Assembly (NCBI RefSeq): GCF_040126305.1
Contig: NZ_CP149511.1
Location: forward strand, 806,001 to 870,000
From: Pararhizobium sp. A13
GTDB lineage: Bacteria; Pseudomonadota; Alphaproteobacteria; Rhizobiales; Rhizobiaceae
Length of the DNA: 64,000 nt
Reading direction: 5' to 3'
Both the position numbers and the translations under genes were made by a program. Of this stretch, positions 50,091-60,139 are shown in pieces; within the stretch, counting starts at the first letter, position 1, and every line of letters begins with the position of its first letter. A model generated the notes under the pieces. That model had not been told where the DNA came from, did no database searches, and saw nothing but the letters and a program-made list of their open reading frames with translations.

Positions 50091-51932
50091 ATGGCCGCCG
50101 CTGAAACTGTGTCGCACGGAATAAATCTTTCGCCGGTGGTGAGCCTTCTTGCCGCGGGCGTCACCGCTGTTCCGTTGTTCAAGCGGTTCGGGCTTGATGC
50201 CGTGCTTGGTTACCTTGCTGCCGGTATCCTGATAGGTCCGTCCGCCCTTGGGCTTTTCAATGATCCCTCGAGCATCATGCATGTTGCAGAGCTTGGCGTG
50301 GTCATGTTCTTGTTCGTTATCGGGCTAGAGATGCAGCCGTCGCGCCTCTGGGGTCTTCGGCGAGATATTCTCGGTCTCGGTCTCTTGCAGGTGATCGTGT
50401 GTGGTCTCTTGCTGACAGGCGCAGGCGTCTTGCTCGGCTATCCAATTCCGTCGGCATTCGTGTTCGGTATGGGCTTCGTACTGACGTCCACCGCGATTGT
50501 TTTCCAGATGCTGGGTGATCGTGGGGAGCTCTCGACATCAAAGGGACAGAGGATCATCTCGATCCTGCTCCTGGAAGACATGGCAATCGTGCCGCTCCTT
50601 GCCGTCCTGGCGCTGATCGCGCCCGGCGGCGGCACTACAACAGCCCACGGCGAATTGCTCCAGGTCGCAATCGGCATCTCAGCGATCATCGGCGTCATTT
50701 TGATCGGGCGCTATATGCTCAATCCGATGTTCAGAATACTTGCCCAGGCGAATGCGCGCGAAGTCATGACGGCCGCGGCTCTGCTGGTCGTTCTCGGCGC
50801 GGCCTTGGCAATGCAGGTGGGCGGTCTCTCCATGGCCATGGGCGCGTTCCTTGCAGGCGTTCTTCTATCCGAGAGCTCGTTTCGGCACCAACTCGAAGCC
50901 GATATCGAGCCTTTCCGGGGAATTCTGCTTGGCCTTTTCTTCCTAGGTGTCGGCATGGCGCTCGACGTTCGGCTCGTGGTGGAAAACGCGGCCCTAGTCG
51001 CGGCCTACGTCGCCATTTTCATGACGGTGAAGGGGATCGGGATTTATACGGTCGCGCGGTTCTTCGGTTCGTCCAACGGCGAGGCTATCGAACGAGCGGC
51101 CCTCATGGCACAGGGCGGCGAATTCGCCTTCGTTCTCTACGCCGCGGCGACATCAAGCGCTATCATTGGTCCCGAGACCGGGGCCATCTTCACGACGACA
51201 GTCATCATATCCATGGCGCTTTCCCCTATCATAACAAACGCCGCGCGTAGGATCGCGCCAACGACCACGCTATCCATGGATGGCGTGCAGGAGCCGGACG
51301 GGCTCACCGGTAATATCTTGATCATCGGTTTTGGTCGCTTCGGCCAAATCGTCAGCCAACCGCTGCTGGCTCGCGGGCTCGACGTCGCGATCATCGACAC
51401 CGACGTCGAATTGATTGAGGCTGCCACCCAGTTCGGTTTCAAGGTTTACTACGGCGACGGAAGCCGCCTCGACATCCTGCATGCCGCAGGCGCTGGGCAA
51501 ACGCAGACAATCATGATCTGCGTGGACAAGCCGGAGGTCGCCGTGCGCATTGCGACGCTCGTGAAGGCCGAGTTCCTCCTTATACCCGTGATGGCGCGTT
51601 CCTTTGATCGCGGAGCTGCTCTGGCGCTACTCGGTGCCGGGGTGGACTATGAGATGCGGGAAACGCTCGAATCTGCCTTTGCCTTCGGGTTTGACGCTTT
51701 GAAGCGATTGGGGATATCGGAACAAGACGCGGAGCGCACCATGACGGATGTGCGTCGGCGGGATGCCCAGCGGTTCGAACTGCAGATTGCCGAAGGGCTA
51801 TATGCTGGCGGAGAGTACTTTCAAGGTAACCAGCCGACGCCAACACCTCTCACGGTACCACGTCGGCTTGCAAGGGCTGGCAATGACGAAGCCGCAGCTC
51901 TGCTTGGTCGATCTGCGCAGGAGGATCGGTAG
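50091..51932 (+). CDS. Kef-type K+/H+ antiporter with TrkA-N domain
   Basis: A 613-residue CPA2 exchanger. About twelve helices occupy residues 1-390 (GYLAAGILIGPSALGLF, FLFVIGLEMQPSRLW, ILLLEDMAIVPLLAV with the ion-site Asp, and AQGGEFAFVLYAA). A cytoplasmic RCK/TrkA-N domain follows (NILIIGFGRFGQIVSQPLLA). Such proteins release K+ in exchange for H+. The ATG at 50091 follows CGGGAG; a TTG two codons earlier is also possible. It is the last of the co-directional genes after araC. Confidence 0.9.
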   Translation: MAAAETVSHGINLSPVVSLLAAGVTAVPLFKRFGLDAVLGYLAAGILIGPSALGLFNDPSSIMHVAELGVVMFLFVIGLEMQPSRLWGLRRDILGLGLLQVIVCGLLLTGAGVLLGYPIPSAFVFGMGFVLTSTAIVFQMLGDRGELSTSKGQRIISILLLEDMAIVPLLAVLALIAPGGGTTTAHGELLQVAIGISAIIGVILIGRYMLNPMFRILAQANAREVMTAAALLVVLGAALAMQVGGLSMAMGAFLAGVLLSESSFRHQLEADIEPFRGILLGLFFLGVGMALDVRLVVENAALVAAYVAIFMTVKGIGIYTVARFFGSSNGEAIERAALMAQGGEFAFVLYAAATSSAIIGPETGAIFTTTVIISMALSPIITNAARRIAPTTTLSMDGVQEPDGLTGNILIIGFGRFGQIVSQPLLARGLDVAIIDTDVELIEAATQFGFKVYYGDGSRLDILHAAGAGQTQTIMICVDKPEVAVRIATLVKAEFLLIPVMARSFDRGAALALLGAGVDYEMRETLESAFAFGFDALKRLGISEQDAERTMTDVRRRDAQRFELQIAEGLYAGGEYFQGNQPTPTPLTVPRRLARAGNDEAAALLGRSAQEDR

Positions 51933-52057
51933 CCCACAACGCGCCTCAGGGCACAGGCAATCTATCGAAAGCAGATACGATCTTTGGTCGCAGTGCGGGG
52001 TGACGCACCACGTGCTGAAGCTCTCACGGAACGCCCTCGCTCCACGCTGAAACGGCA

Positions 52058-54070
52058 TTACTCCGGCAGTCCCGCCTTCCGAAGAGCTTCTGTATACCTA
52101 TTCCGATCGTCCAGTCGCCGGAACGGCGGCAGTATATCGGCAAGATTCGAAAGCCGCAGCGTGGGATCGAACTCGCACAGGCGAGTGATCATTTCCTGTG
52201 CTTCCGCAAGACGGCCCGCCAGGGCATGACCCGCCGCCATGACACGCATCGCACTCGGGTAGTTCGGCTGGTGCCGCAACGATTTTCCCGCCCAGGCGGC
52301 AGCGTCGTCATAGTGGCCGGCACAAAAATGAGCGAGCGCCGTGTTGAACTGCCAGGCAAACAGGCGCGGATCCAATGGGCTGAGGCGCATTGCAAGCGCG
52401 GCATGTTCGACTGCCTTGTCCGGCTCGCCCAGGCAAGCCTTCACCCAGCTGCTGACGCCCAGAGCAGCGGCCAGGTTCGGGTTGAGAAAGAGGGCGCGAT
52501 CGATGCAGGCCGCACTGTCGTCGAGGTTACCGCCGACATAGCCGATGACATATCCGCCGTAGGAGAGCGCAACAGCATCGTCCCAGCCGAGTTCGACCGC
52601 TCTTCTGGCTAGCCGGCTCGCTTCGGCAATCTCTTCTGCGGGATCGAGCATCCAGCCGTTGCTCTTTCGGGTCGCGTAGCACCGCGCCGCCCGGGTATAG
52701 GCTATAGCGAATTCCGGGTCGCGATCGATTGCCTTCATGAAGAGCCGCAAGGCATCGTCGATGACCGGTCTGCTGGTGATCGACCGGTCGAACGCCGCCA
52801 GCCCGCGGAGATAGTAGTCGTAAGCGTCAAGGCTCTCCGTCGGCTTACGTTTGGAACGCTCGATCTCGGCCTCCTCCACTCTCGGCGTTATTGCACCGAC
52901 GATGCTCGAGGCAACCTGATCTTGAAGATCGAATACATTGGCCAGCGTTCCGTCGAAACGATCTGCCCAAAGGTGCGCACCCGTCGATGTGTCGATGAGC
53001 TGCCCGGCAATGCGCAGGCGGTCACCCGTCCTGCGAACGCTTCCCTCGACCACATAGCGGACGTCCAGCTCGCGCCCGACCCGCTTTATGTCGACAGCCT
53101 GCCCCTTGTAAGTGAAGCTCGAATTCCGTGCGATGACATAGAGGTGGCGGGATTGAGCCAGGGCGATGGTGATGTCCTCCACGATGCCGTCGGCAAAATA
53201 TTCCTGCTCCGCATCACCGCTCAAATTCTGAAATGGCAGCACCGCCAGCGACGGCCGATCGTGATGCTTCGCAGGGGCTGAAAAGACCTGCGGCTGCGAG
53301 GCGACGTCAGGCCCTGGAGCGGTCCACTGATATTCGCTTCCTGCCCGTGATTGCAGCGAAGCCGCAAGGGAGGCCGTCTGCGCCTCGGGTTCGGCGCCGA
53401 GATGCTTCTTCAAGAGAGCCCGGCAGGCCTCGAACTGGCGCAAGGCTGCGTTTTCCTGCCCCTTGAGAGCGTGGATCCGCATCAACGCCCGATGGGCGGC
53501 CTCCGCTGTCGGGTCGTGGGCAAGCAACCTCTCCGCGAGCCCTTCGCAGGCTGCCTCTTCCCGGGAGCCAGGCTCGGAGAGCGCGAGGCTCAGCCGCTCC
53601 GCCAGCTGCAACGCCTTGCGTTGATATCTGTTCTGGTAAGGCCCGAACCAATCATCCAGTCCATCTGGAATGGCTTCCCCTGCAAGTACCTCGCCGCGGT
53701 AGAGATCGGCGGCGAAGGCGAGATCGGTGGTCCGGCCCTCCGCCAGTTTCCGGTCGAAGACCGAAAAGTCCGCTTCTTCAGGACCGGCAACCAGCGCGAC
53801 GGTCTCCTGATCCCCTTCGATGTAGAGGGTGGCATCCTTGCCGGCCGGGAACGACCGCCTGATGTCGACCAGCGCCTGCCGCAGACTGTTGCGTGCCTGC
53901 CCATTGCCTCGTCCTGGCCAGAAGGCTTCGGATAGCTGTTCGCGACGATAGGCGCGGCCGCCTGCAAGGACCAGGGCCGCAAAGAGAAGCGAAGTCTTGC
54001 GCGTGGCGAAGCGGACTTGCCCTTGGTCCGGGGAAGTAACGTCGAGGCCGCCCAGCAACCTGATGCGCAC
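52058..54070 (-). CDS. SARP/BTAD-type regulator with TPR domain
   Basis: A 670-residue multidomain regulator. Residues 1-95 form a winged helix (MRIRLLGGLDVTSPDQGQVR, then EAFWPGRGNGQARNSLRQAL). Residues 100-245 are a bacterial transcriptional activation (BTAD) helical domain. Residues 275-390 carry a TolB/FlgO-like segment (RPSLAVLPFQNLSGDAEQEY, ADGIVEDITIALAQ). The rest is TPR-like repeats with many alanines. Such proteins are common in rhizobia and usually uncharacterised. It converges on the antiporter gene and diverges from the DUF1127 gene. Confidence 0.85.
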   Translation of the reverse strand: MRIRLLGGLDVTSPDQGQVRFATRKTSLLFAALVLAGGRAYRREQLSEAFWPGRGNGQARNSLRQALVDIRRSFPAGKDATLYIEGDQETVALVAGPEEADFSVFDRKLAEGRTTDLAFAADLYRGEVLAGEAIPDGLDDWFGPYQNRYQRKALQLAERLSLALSEPGSREEAACEGLAERLLAHDPTAEAAHRALMRIHALKGQENAALRQFEACRALLKKHLGAEPEAQTASLAASLQSRAGSEYQWTAPGPDVASQPQVFSAPAKHHDRPSLAVLPFQNLSGDAEQEYFADGIVEDITIALAQSRHLYVIARNSSFTYKGQAVDIKRVGRELDVRYVVEGSVRRTGDRLRIAGQLIDTSTGAHLWADRFDGTLANVFDLQDQVASSIVGAITPRVEEAEIERSKRKPTESLDAYDYYLRGLAAFDRSITSRPVIDDALRLFMKAIDRDPEFAIAYTRAARCYATRKSNGWMLDPAEEIAEASRLARRAVELGWDDAVALSYGGYVIGYVGGNLDDSAACIDRALFLNPNLAAALGVSSWVKACLGEPDKAVEHAALAMRLSPLDPRLFAWQFNTALAHFCAGHYDDAAAWAGKSLRHQPNYPSAMRVMAAGHALAGRLAEAQEMITRLCEFDPTLRLSNLADILPPFRRLDDRNRYTEALRKAGLPE

Positions 54071-54245
54071 AGATCGTCTCCAGATTTTGACCGCCGCCGC
54101 AGAATAGCATTTCGGCCGACAGATTTAACATCGATTTAGCGGCAGTCTGTCGAAGTTTTCTTGCCTGTTAACGCTGAGCAGAACAGCCCGAACACACCAG
54201 CATGGCACGCTCCCACCCGTAAATCTCGAAGATGGGAGACTGAAA

Positions 54246-54488
54246 ATGGCTCACACGGAAACTCGCGCCGGCGCCGGCCTGTCGAAAGGACAGTCGTTTG
54301 GATCCGGGCTGAATGGCGTGACGATAATAGTCGCCGCCCTGAGGAAGTGGCGGCGAGCCGTCGCGAGCCGGAAGGCGCTGGCGGATCTGACGCCCGATCA
54401 ACTGCGGGACATAGGTCATCCCGAGGTCAACCGACCCGCGCTCGAAATTAAAGCTGGCCTGATGACGAACTTAATGTCGATGAGGTAA
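54246..54488 (+). CDS. DUF1127 small protein
   Basis: An 80-residue basic protein with the DUF1127 signature ASRKALADLTPDQLRDIGHP in the second half. Alphaproteobacterial DUF1127 proteins can bind RNA and affect phosphate and carbon metabolism. The N-terminal 30 residues are variable. The ATG follows GGGAGACTGAAA. It lies divergent to the SARP regulator. Confidence 0.8.
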   Translation: MAHTETRAGAGLSKGQSFGSGLNGVTIIVAALRKWRRAVASRKALADLTPDQLRDIGHPEVNRPALEIKAGLMTNLMSMR

Positions 54489-55162
54489 TCAGCAAAATTC
54501 AACTGCTCGGAAGCGTCAGTTGCTGGTCAACAACGAGAGGATCCAAAACAGCCGTTTCCGACGCTGATGGGTGTTCCTGCCCAGGCGGCTCTTTCCCGCC
54601 TGGTTGCCGACCGTGTCGCTGCGACGAAACAACGGCTGCTCAGGGCCGTCAACCTTGGCAGAGGCCTCAAATGCGCCTCGAAGCGGAACTTGAGTACTTG
54701 CCGCGCTGCCCCGTGTGGCCGATCGAGACAGCTTCGCTTACCGCCAACTCCGCCATGGCGAGAGCAGCCTCGCGGGTCTTGGCGGCGGCGATGAAGCGGC
54801 CATTTGAGCGCGAGCGCGCTGCGCACAGGGAGGCGCAGCATATCGTGCTGACCTGGCTGCAGACGATTGCGACCGCCCAACGCACGGGCGAGGAGTTGGC
54901 CGTTGCTGGGATACGGTGTCGAAGGCATGGATATCGCGCTGGCGGGCGCGACCCCTGGCTCACTAGGGGAATTCCAGGCCTTGTCGATCGCCGGATGGAT
55001 CGCAGGAGCAGTCCCCGGCACAAGCCCCGGCTGTCGGCCGCTTGGCGCTAAGCTGGAATGCAATCCGCCAATCGAGTTCCTGCAGCGCCTGATGAGCTGG
55101 CGGGACAGTGACATGCCGAAGTTCGAACCAAGGGGCTAGGGAAATCCGACCGATCCGATTAT
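54489..55162. other. Stretch with unrecognised frames
   Basis: Overlapping frames on both strands cover these 670 bases. The most protein-like are plus-strand 54671-54920 (AAMKRPFERERAAHREAQHI, VLTWLQTIATAQRTGEELAV) and, in another frame, 54900-55139 (VEGMDIALAGATPGSLGEFQ). Together they could be one frameshifted gene, but I recognise no family. Confidence 0.35.
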
Positions 55163-55978
55163 ATGCCCTGTATGACCCGTCTTCCTGAATATCATCTCTT
55201 TATCGACGACAGCGGCAGCCGTGACCCCGACCGTCGGCCAAAGCTCGACCGCAACGACCGGATGGACTGTTTTGCCCTTGGCGGGGTCCTGGTCAAGGAA
55301 GAGGACATTGACGACCTGAAACAGCGGCACGCCGACTTCTGCGCCAGTCATGGCATTACCTATCCGCTGCATTCGAATCCCATCCGGGGTGGTCGCGAGA
55401 ATTTCGGCTGGCTGAAGAACCCGGAAAAGGCCCGTGCGTTTTTCCCGGAGCTGGACACCTTCATGCTGGGCTTGCCCGTGCTGGGGATCGCGGCCGTGAT
55501 CGACCGGGCGGGATACGTTGCCCGCTACAAGGGGCACTACGCCGATCGTCTCTGGCTGATGTGCAAGACGGCCTACTGCATTCTGATCGAGCGTGCCGCT
55601 AAATATGCTGACAGCCAGGGCCGCGTGTTGCGCGTGTTTTTTGAGGAGACCGGTAAGGCCGAAGACCGCGCGCTGATCGCCTACCACAAGAGCCTCAAAG
55701 AGGTGGGGATGCCCTTCGACGGCGACAATTCAGCAAGCTATCGCTCGCTCAGCGCCGCCGACTTCCGCCGCATCGTCATGGGCGATGCGAAACGTCGCAC
55801 CAAAGAGACGGCGATGATCCAGGTTGCGGATCTGGTGCTCTATCCCATGGCCAAGGCAGGCTATGACCCGACCTATCGGCCCTACGTCCAGCTGATGGAG
55901 GCAGGCCGGCTGGTTGACGCACACCTGAAGCCGGAAGATCGAGCACTATTGGGGATAAAATACAGTTGTTTCAAATGA
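55163..55978 (+). CDS. DUF3800 domain protein
   Basis: A 271-residue protein of the DUF3800 family: an N-terminal acidic motif in YHLFIDDSGSRDPD, FALGGVLVKEEDIDDLKQRH, later RVFFEETGKAEDRALIAYHK and AMIQVADLVLYPM. The fold is RNase H-like, and the conserved acidic residues suggest a nuclease. Members often sit on mobile or defence-related DNA. It stands alone here. The first ATG at 55163 and another at 55172 are both possible. Confidence 0.85.
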   Translation: MPCMTRLPEYHLFIDDSGSRDPDRRPKLDRNDRMDCFALGGVLVKEEDIDDLKQRHADFCASHGITYPLHSNPIRGGRENFGWLKNPEKARAFFPELDTFMLGLPVLGIAAVIDRAGYVARYKGHYADRLWLMCKTAYCILIERAAKYADSQGRVLRVFFEETGKAEDRALIAYHKSLKEVGMPFDGDNSASYRSLSAADFRRIVMGDAKRRTKETAMIQVADLVLYPMAKAGYDPTYRPYVQLMEAGRLVDAHLKPEDRALLGIKYSCFK

Positions 55979-55982
55979 ATAA

Positions 55983-56000
55983 GGCCCGAATAATCGGGCC
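55983..56000. terminator. Hairpin after the DUF3800 gene
   Basis: GGCCCGA (55983-55989) and TCGGGCC (55994-56000) form a perfect 7-bp stem with a 4-base loop right after the stop. No T tract follows. Confidence 0.5.
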
Positions 56001-56632
56001 CTAGACATTTCGGCCGGCGCCTAGCGCTGACCCCGGAGCGTTGCTCTAGTTATAAGATACGACGGGTTGCCACCTTTTTCAAGTGTAATTTGCATAAATT
56101 GAATAAATTCAATGGAATAGCGCAGATTTGTGCGCCTCTTCGCCGGTTAAGTACATATACGCAAAAAGAAAATGCTTTCAAGATGTTGCCGCTCATCAGC
56201 TGGAAACGCTGCCTTGCGGAACCGGCGACGGTCCCAGCGGTGGATTGACGGCCCGAGCGAGGGGAGCGCAGCGCTCACGACTCGGAGCGCAGCGAGCGAC
56301 GGCCTGAAATCCACGGCTCGAAGCGTCATGGTGCCTTGCTGGGTTTTCCAACCCACATATACTGCTTCCCAGGGGACGCTGGGGGCAATCTTGATTTTAA
56401 CTGTCACTCCGACTGAACATCTGTGGACGGCCATCTTCTCGTCGACGCCGACACGAGACAGATCGATCCGCATTTCGGCGTCTCCAACACCGTACTCCGG
56501 AGCCGTGACCTTTGACCCGGCGTCAACGCCTTCGTCCTTCAACAGCGGCCGGACGGGATAGTGCCTTCTCTGCTTTTCACGATGCCCTCATGTATAGAGC
56601 CGTTGCATTCGCAGGGCAGCCATATCGGCGTT
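56001..56632. other. Intergenic stretch, AT-rich then GC-rich
   Basis: The first part (56040-56170) is AT-rich. The second has a minus-strand frame (56147-56542) that starts MKDEGVDAGSKVTAPEYGVG and has a plausible first half (VKIKIAPSVPWEAVYVGW) but ends in arginine-rich sequence without family traits. A real gene is possible but not supported. Confidence 0.35.
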
Positions 56633-57115
56633 CTACGAGATGGCAATGATCTCGAGCTCTTGACCTCCTACGCTCACGACATCGCCAACCGCTTTACCCA
56701 CTAGAAACCTTGCCACCGGGGATACGAAGGAAATCGATCCGGCCTTAGGATCCGCTTCGTCCTCTCCCACGATACGATACGTCTGCACGCGCCCATCGTC
56801 ACGTTTGAAGGTCGCCGTGCTCCCAAAGGCAACAGTGTCAGTTGAAGTAGGGTCAGCGACAACCTGAGCCGTGCGAACTCTTGCCGCAAAGTAGCGCGTA
56901 TCACGCAAGGGGCCAGCTGCTTGCCGCCGTCGTTCATTCACGTCGTCGATCGCGCTCGTAGCATCGTAAGCCTCGCGAGCTTGTTGGAGTTGCAACTCCA
57001 GGGCCTTCAATCCCGCTTCCGTCACAAGGTTCGGGTGAGGTGAAATTGGACGGTCAGGCAGCAGGGTTTCCGAAGCAGTTTCGGAACTCTCTTCCTTGGT
57101 GAAGGCAACGCTCAA
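56633..57115 (-). CDS. GreA/GreB-family elongation factor-like protein
   Basis: A 160-residue protein. The N-terminal half is a helical hairpin (NLVTEAGLKALELQLQQARE) and the C-terminal half is the FKBP-like Gre domain (DTVAFGSTATFKRDDGRVQT, VGEDEADPKAGSISFVSPVA, ending KAVGDVVSVGGQELEIIAI). Gre factors rescue stalled RNA polymerase through an acidic hairpin tip; here the tip region around DDVNERRRQ is less acidic than in GreA, so the function may differ. It is a plasmid-type paralogue rather than the housekeeping gene. Confidence 0.85.
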   Translation of the reverse strand: MSVAFTKEESSETASETLLPDRPISPHPNLVTEAGLKALELQLQQAREAYDATSAIDDVNERRRQAAGPLRDTRYFAARVRTAQVVADPTSTDTVAFGSTATFKRDDGRVQTYRIVGEDEADPKAGSISFVSPVARFLVGKAVGDVVSVGGQELEIIAIS

Positions 57116-57463
57116 TCTCGAACTCCATTTAGCGGCGGTGCGCTGTTACAGCGCATGGGGTGATTGCCCCCCACGTTTGTCAGAACCATGGATACGATGA
57201 CAATAGACGAATCGCCAGTCTTGACCCATCGGTAGCGACGCCGGGTCATGCTATGCGGCTCGACGAGAGGTTGCTGCGGAGACGATCGACCGCATTAGCC
57301 GCCTGCCCTTGCGGAAATGAGGCCAGACCGACTACTCCCAATCAAGAACGCGAGGCTCTGGTCCGCAGGCTCCTGGTGACACCGTTTTTCTTGGCCGCCT
57401 GACAGTTGGTTCGCCCCGCCGCGTTGGGCGGCGGGGGCAGTTGGCCTTCAAGCCCGCGACGAC
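57116..57463. other. Gene-free stretch
   Basis: An 80-codon plus-strand frame (57160-57402) is open but has no motif or ribosome site. Nothing else is seen. Confidence 0.35.
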
Positions 57464-57934
57464 CTATTGCGACTTTTGAGGATCGTCCGCCGGATTAACA
57501 TACTTGAGGCCCCACGGGCCATTGGTGGTGACTTGGACGACAGTCTCCTCATCGAAGTAAGCGAAATGCGCCATGTCGGGCGGCAGCGCAAAGAAACTGC
57601 CCGCAGGCAGTGCCTTGGTGGCGCTCCGATCGGCGGTTTCGCCCATCCCAAGATTGATCGTCCCTGATATGACTGTGACCACCTCATCTGCAGGATGCGT
57701 GTGCGGTGGGATCGCATACCCGGACGGCACCTTGAGCCGAAGGGCAAACAAACCCTCCTTGGTGGGATCGCCGAACAGGACTGCCGCTTCTGCACCGGCA
57801 GGAAGCACTTTGGGGGTCGGGGCCCATTTGATATCGTTGGGAGCGATCATTGTGTGCGCATCCTCCGCCGAGGCAAAGGAGGCGATCCCGCAGAATCCGA
57901 TCCAGCCGATTGCAACTATCGATGCGATTTTCAT
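57464..57934 (-). CDS. Exported cupin protein
   Basis: A 156-residue protein with a signal peptide (residues 1-24, SFASAEDAH) and one cupin barrel: PSGYAIPPHTHPADEVVTVI holds the first metal-ligand motif and LPPDMAHFAYFDEETVVQV the second. The frame is open to 58036, but the ATG at 57934 follows AGGGAGG and reveals the signal. It resembles ChrR-like cupins. The metal ligands HTHPADE and H in MAHFA support metal binding; reaction unknown. Confidence 0.85.
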   Translation of the reverse strand: MKIASIVAIGWIGFCGIASFASAEDAHTMIAPNDIKWAPTPKVLPAGAEAAVLFGDPTKEGLFALRLKVPSGYAIPPHTHPADEVVTVISGTINLGMGETADRSATKALPAGSFFALPPDMAHFAYFDEETVVQVTTNGPWGLKYVNPADDPQKSQ

Positions 57935-58083
57935 GATAAACCTCCCTGCGTCGCCAGGCCTTACGCCTCGGCTGCGCGCTGGGGCAGGCTCGCGAAACGC
58001 CCAGAATAAGCCCGCAGGCCCCGTCTGAGCAAGCACTCCTCGGTCATCCGATCGATCACGTATAGTTCGTCCGCTTTCAGCGG

Positions 58084-58316
58084 TTATGCAGCGGCGTTGC
58101 GGGCGGTCACCGTCATTGACGGGTTGGAAATCGGGCGCCCCTTGAAGTCGCCGTCGCCGATCCTCGTAGCCCCGTCCGGATTGATGATCTGGTATAGCCG
58201 ATGTCAGACCGACCCTGCGCCTCGTGGACGGTCACGATACCGCTGCGCCTCTTGTCCCCTGCGGGTGGCGTAGGGGTCACACACACGACGTCAAGCGTCG
58301 TTGGCTCGCGAACCAT
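58084..58316 (-). pseudogene. Small unidentified gene with frameshift
   Basis: From an ATG at 58316 one frame reads MVREPTTLDVVCVTPTPPAG, RRSGIVTVHEAQGRSDIGY, and the next continues IINPDGATRIGDGDFKGRPI and ends TVTARNAAA at 58084. The two parts fit one 78-residue protein with a single shift near 58190. The family is unknown. Confidence 0.4.
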
Positions 58317-58903
58317 CGTGATGATGATAGTTCTGATATTGTAGTTATATTGTAGTTTGCTAAAATTATGGCTGCCGATCAGAGCGCTCCTCCCTTTCGA
58401 TCGGCTGGAGGTTTTGTCGATTCCCCTCATGAAGCCTCTACAAGGTCGCCGCCATTATTAGTGGAGGAAGCGACCCGCGGCCCGGGCGGTGCTCCTCGAA
58501 AGCCGCTCGGGTCTTGCTATCTCCGCTAACGCCTCTGCCGACTGCTCGCCGTTGGGGGCTCCTCGTTCCATCAGCAATTCTACCAATAGACGCAGTTGCA
58601 AGATTCCTGCACAACAACACTAGGTTCGGAGCGACACCTTCGAGCAGGATCAGCGCATCCTGGCGGCCGGCACGCGCGGAAACGTTCCGACCGCTCTATC
58701 CTTTGCTACCTACGGACAGACCGGCACGCCGGCGGGCGCACCCTAATGCCCGGCGCTCCGCACCGGTGTCTCTGTGTACTCGGATGGACGAGCTTCAAGG
58801 GCATTTCTACCTCGTCCGGTCAAACCAAACCTCATAAGCGCCGATATGACATCGCAGCCCGAAAAGCTCATGCTCAAGAGTCTACGTTTGGCACAAGGAG
58901 GCC
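58317..58903. other. Gene-free stretch
   Basis: Several short overlapping frames, none with a motif. I see no gene here. Confidence 0.35.
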
Positions 58904-59083
58904 ATGATGACATCAAGAACGTTAGTGCAATCTGTCGCTCTCAGCATCGGGATACTGTTTTCCGGCGCGAGCGTTGTAGCCTACGCAGGTGATTACTGCC
59001 TGCCTGACACCACCGCCAAGGGAAACAACGGCTGGGGACAAGAGAAGAACAAAGGTCAGCGACGGTACCAACACTGGCAGTGA
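58904..59083 (+). CDS. Small exported protein, possibly frameshifted
   Basis: AAGGAGG precedes an ATG; the 59 residues begin MMTSRTLVQSVALSIGILFS, GASVVAYAG, a signal peptide, then KGNNGWGQEKNKGQ. After ACAAAG another frame reads KVSDGTNTGSDDRATADTKT and ends STER, which resembles the G-W-G...D-G-T-N-x-G-S-D tail of similar rhizobial proteins. One extra A near 59050 would explain this, so the annotated end may be an artefact or mutation. Confidence 0.5.
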   Translation: MMTSRTLVQSVALSIGILFSGASVVAYAGDYCLPDTTAKGNNGWGQEKNKGQRRYQHWQ

Positions 59084-59173
59084 TGACCGCGCCACGGCCG
59101 ACACGAAAACGGCCAGCACGGAGCGGTAGTTCCGATGCAATCGCTCGGCGGCGGCTTGCAGTTGCCGCCGAGT

Positions 59174-60139
59174 TCAGCGGATGACGGGTTCACCGTGATA
59201 ACGCCGCTTTGACGGCGTCGACACGCCAAATCCGACCTCCATCATCAGGCGCGGGGACTGTTTTGCCAATGTCCCCATATGAAAGCCAAACGGATCCTCG
59301 ACAAAACCCGTACCCGCCTTTCCGGTCAAGGTAACGGCGCTATCTTCACCATAGAAACCCAGCACTTCATCCGCCGGATGCCCCACGAGCAACGTCAATT
59401 GGTGCTTGATGCGCCGGCGGTTGTGACTGCCCCGCACGTAGACATGCGGGCCGGCATCGGCATCGACGTCGGTGAGGTAGAAAAAGAATTTCAACATCCG
59501 CCAATCGTCGAGATCGAAATGGAACTTGAACGAGGCGCGGCTGAGATCCGCCTCGGAGGCAGACTTCGTCGGGAAGCTCCACCATGTCCGTGTCGTGATC
59601 AATTTGGCTTCACCGCCGAGATAGTGTTTTGCCACGTCGAGAAGCAAAGGGTCCTGCTGCACCGCCAACGCGGCGTCGCAATGCAGAACCCGCTCGAAAT
59701 GATGGCCGCTCAGTATCGTGCCGCCGAAGCGCCGCTCAGCGTCTGCGTGCTCACCGGCGAGAAACTCAAGCTTGCGATCGAAGTTGCCAAAACACGGTGT
59801 TTCGTGCCCGAAGCGGGCGATTTCCTCGTGGATCGGCGCAGGCAGTGTGAGACCGGTAGCGATACCTGTTCGCCTGAGTTCGGCCGCGACAGCTTCCGCT
59901 TTCAGGTCACCGAACATCGAAGGCGCAGCGCCGGCGGTGGATCGCACGCGTCTGGCGGTCAGCCAGTGCGCCTTGCGGAACGGCATTGTCCGCGCCAGCA
60001 GGAACATCGGCAGCCAGGCGGGATTTTCCCGCACATCCGTCAGATAGGTTGGTATACGTGCAGCCATGCGGCGGAGGGCCCCGCCGCTGCGGGCGATGGT
60101 TTCCAGGTCCTGCGGTCTGGATTTTAGTGCGTCAAGCAT
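59174..60139 (-). CDS. PhyH-type Fe(II)/2-oxoglutarate dioxygenase
   Basis: A 321-residue protein of the phytanoyl-CoA dioxygenase superfamily. The iron-binding H-x-D is in FKFHFDLDDWRMLK, followed by a double-stranded beta-helix segment (FFYLTDVDADAGPHVYVRGS) and a later histidine in DPFGFHMGT. The N-terminal 100 residues are an extra domain. Typical members hydroxylate aliphatic or sugar substrates using O2 and 2-oxoglutarate. It stands alone next to the MscS gene. Confidence 0.75.
   Translation of the reverse strand: MLDALKSRPQDLETIARSGGALRRMAARIPTYLTDVRENPAWLPMFLLARTMPFRKAHWLTARRVRSTAGAAPSMFGDLKAEAVAAELRRTGIATGLTLPAPIHEEIARFGHETPCFGNFDRKLEFLAGEHADAERRFGGTILSGHHFERVLHCDAALAVQQDPLLLDVAKHYLGGEAKLITTRTWWSFPTKSASEADLSRASFKFHFDLDDWRMLKFFFYLTDVDADAGPHVYVRGSHNRRRIKHQLTLLVGHPADEVLGFYGEDSAVTLTGKAGTGFVEDPFGFHMGTLAKQSPRLMMEVGFGVSTPSKRRYHGEPVIR

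Noticed and set aside
52922..53935. Plus-strand ORFs inside the SARP/BTAD regulator gene
   Set aside because: They are antisense shadows; the minus-strand protein has continuous domain structure.
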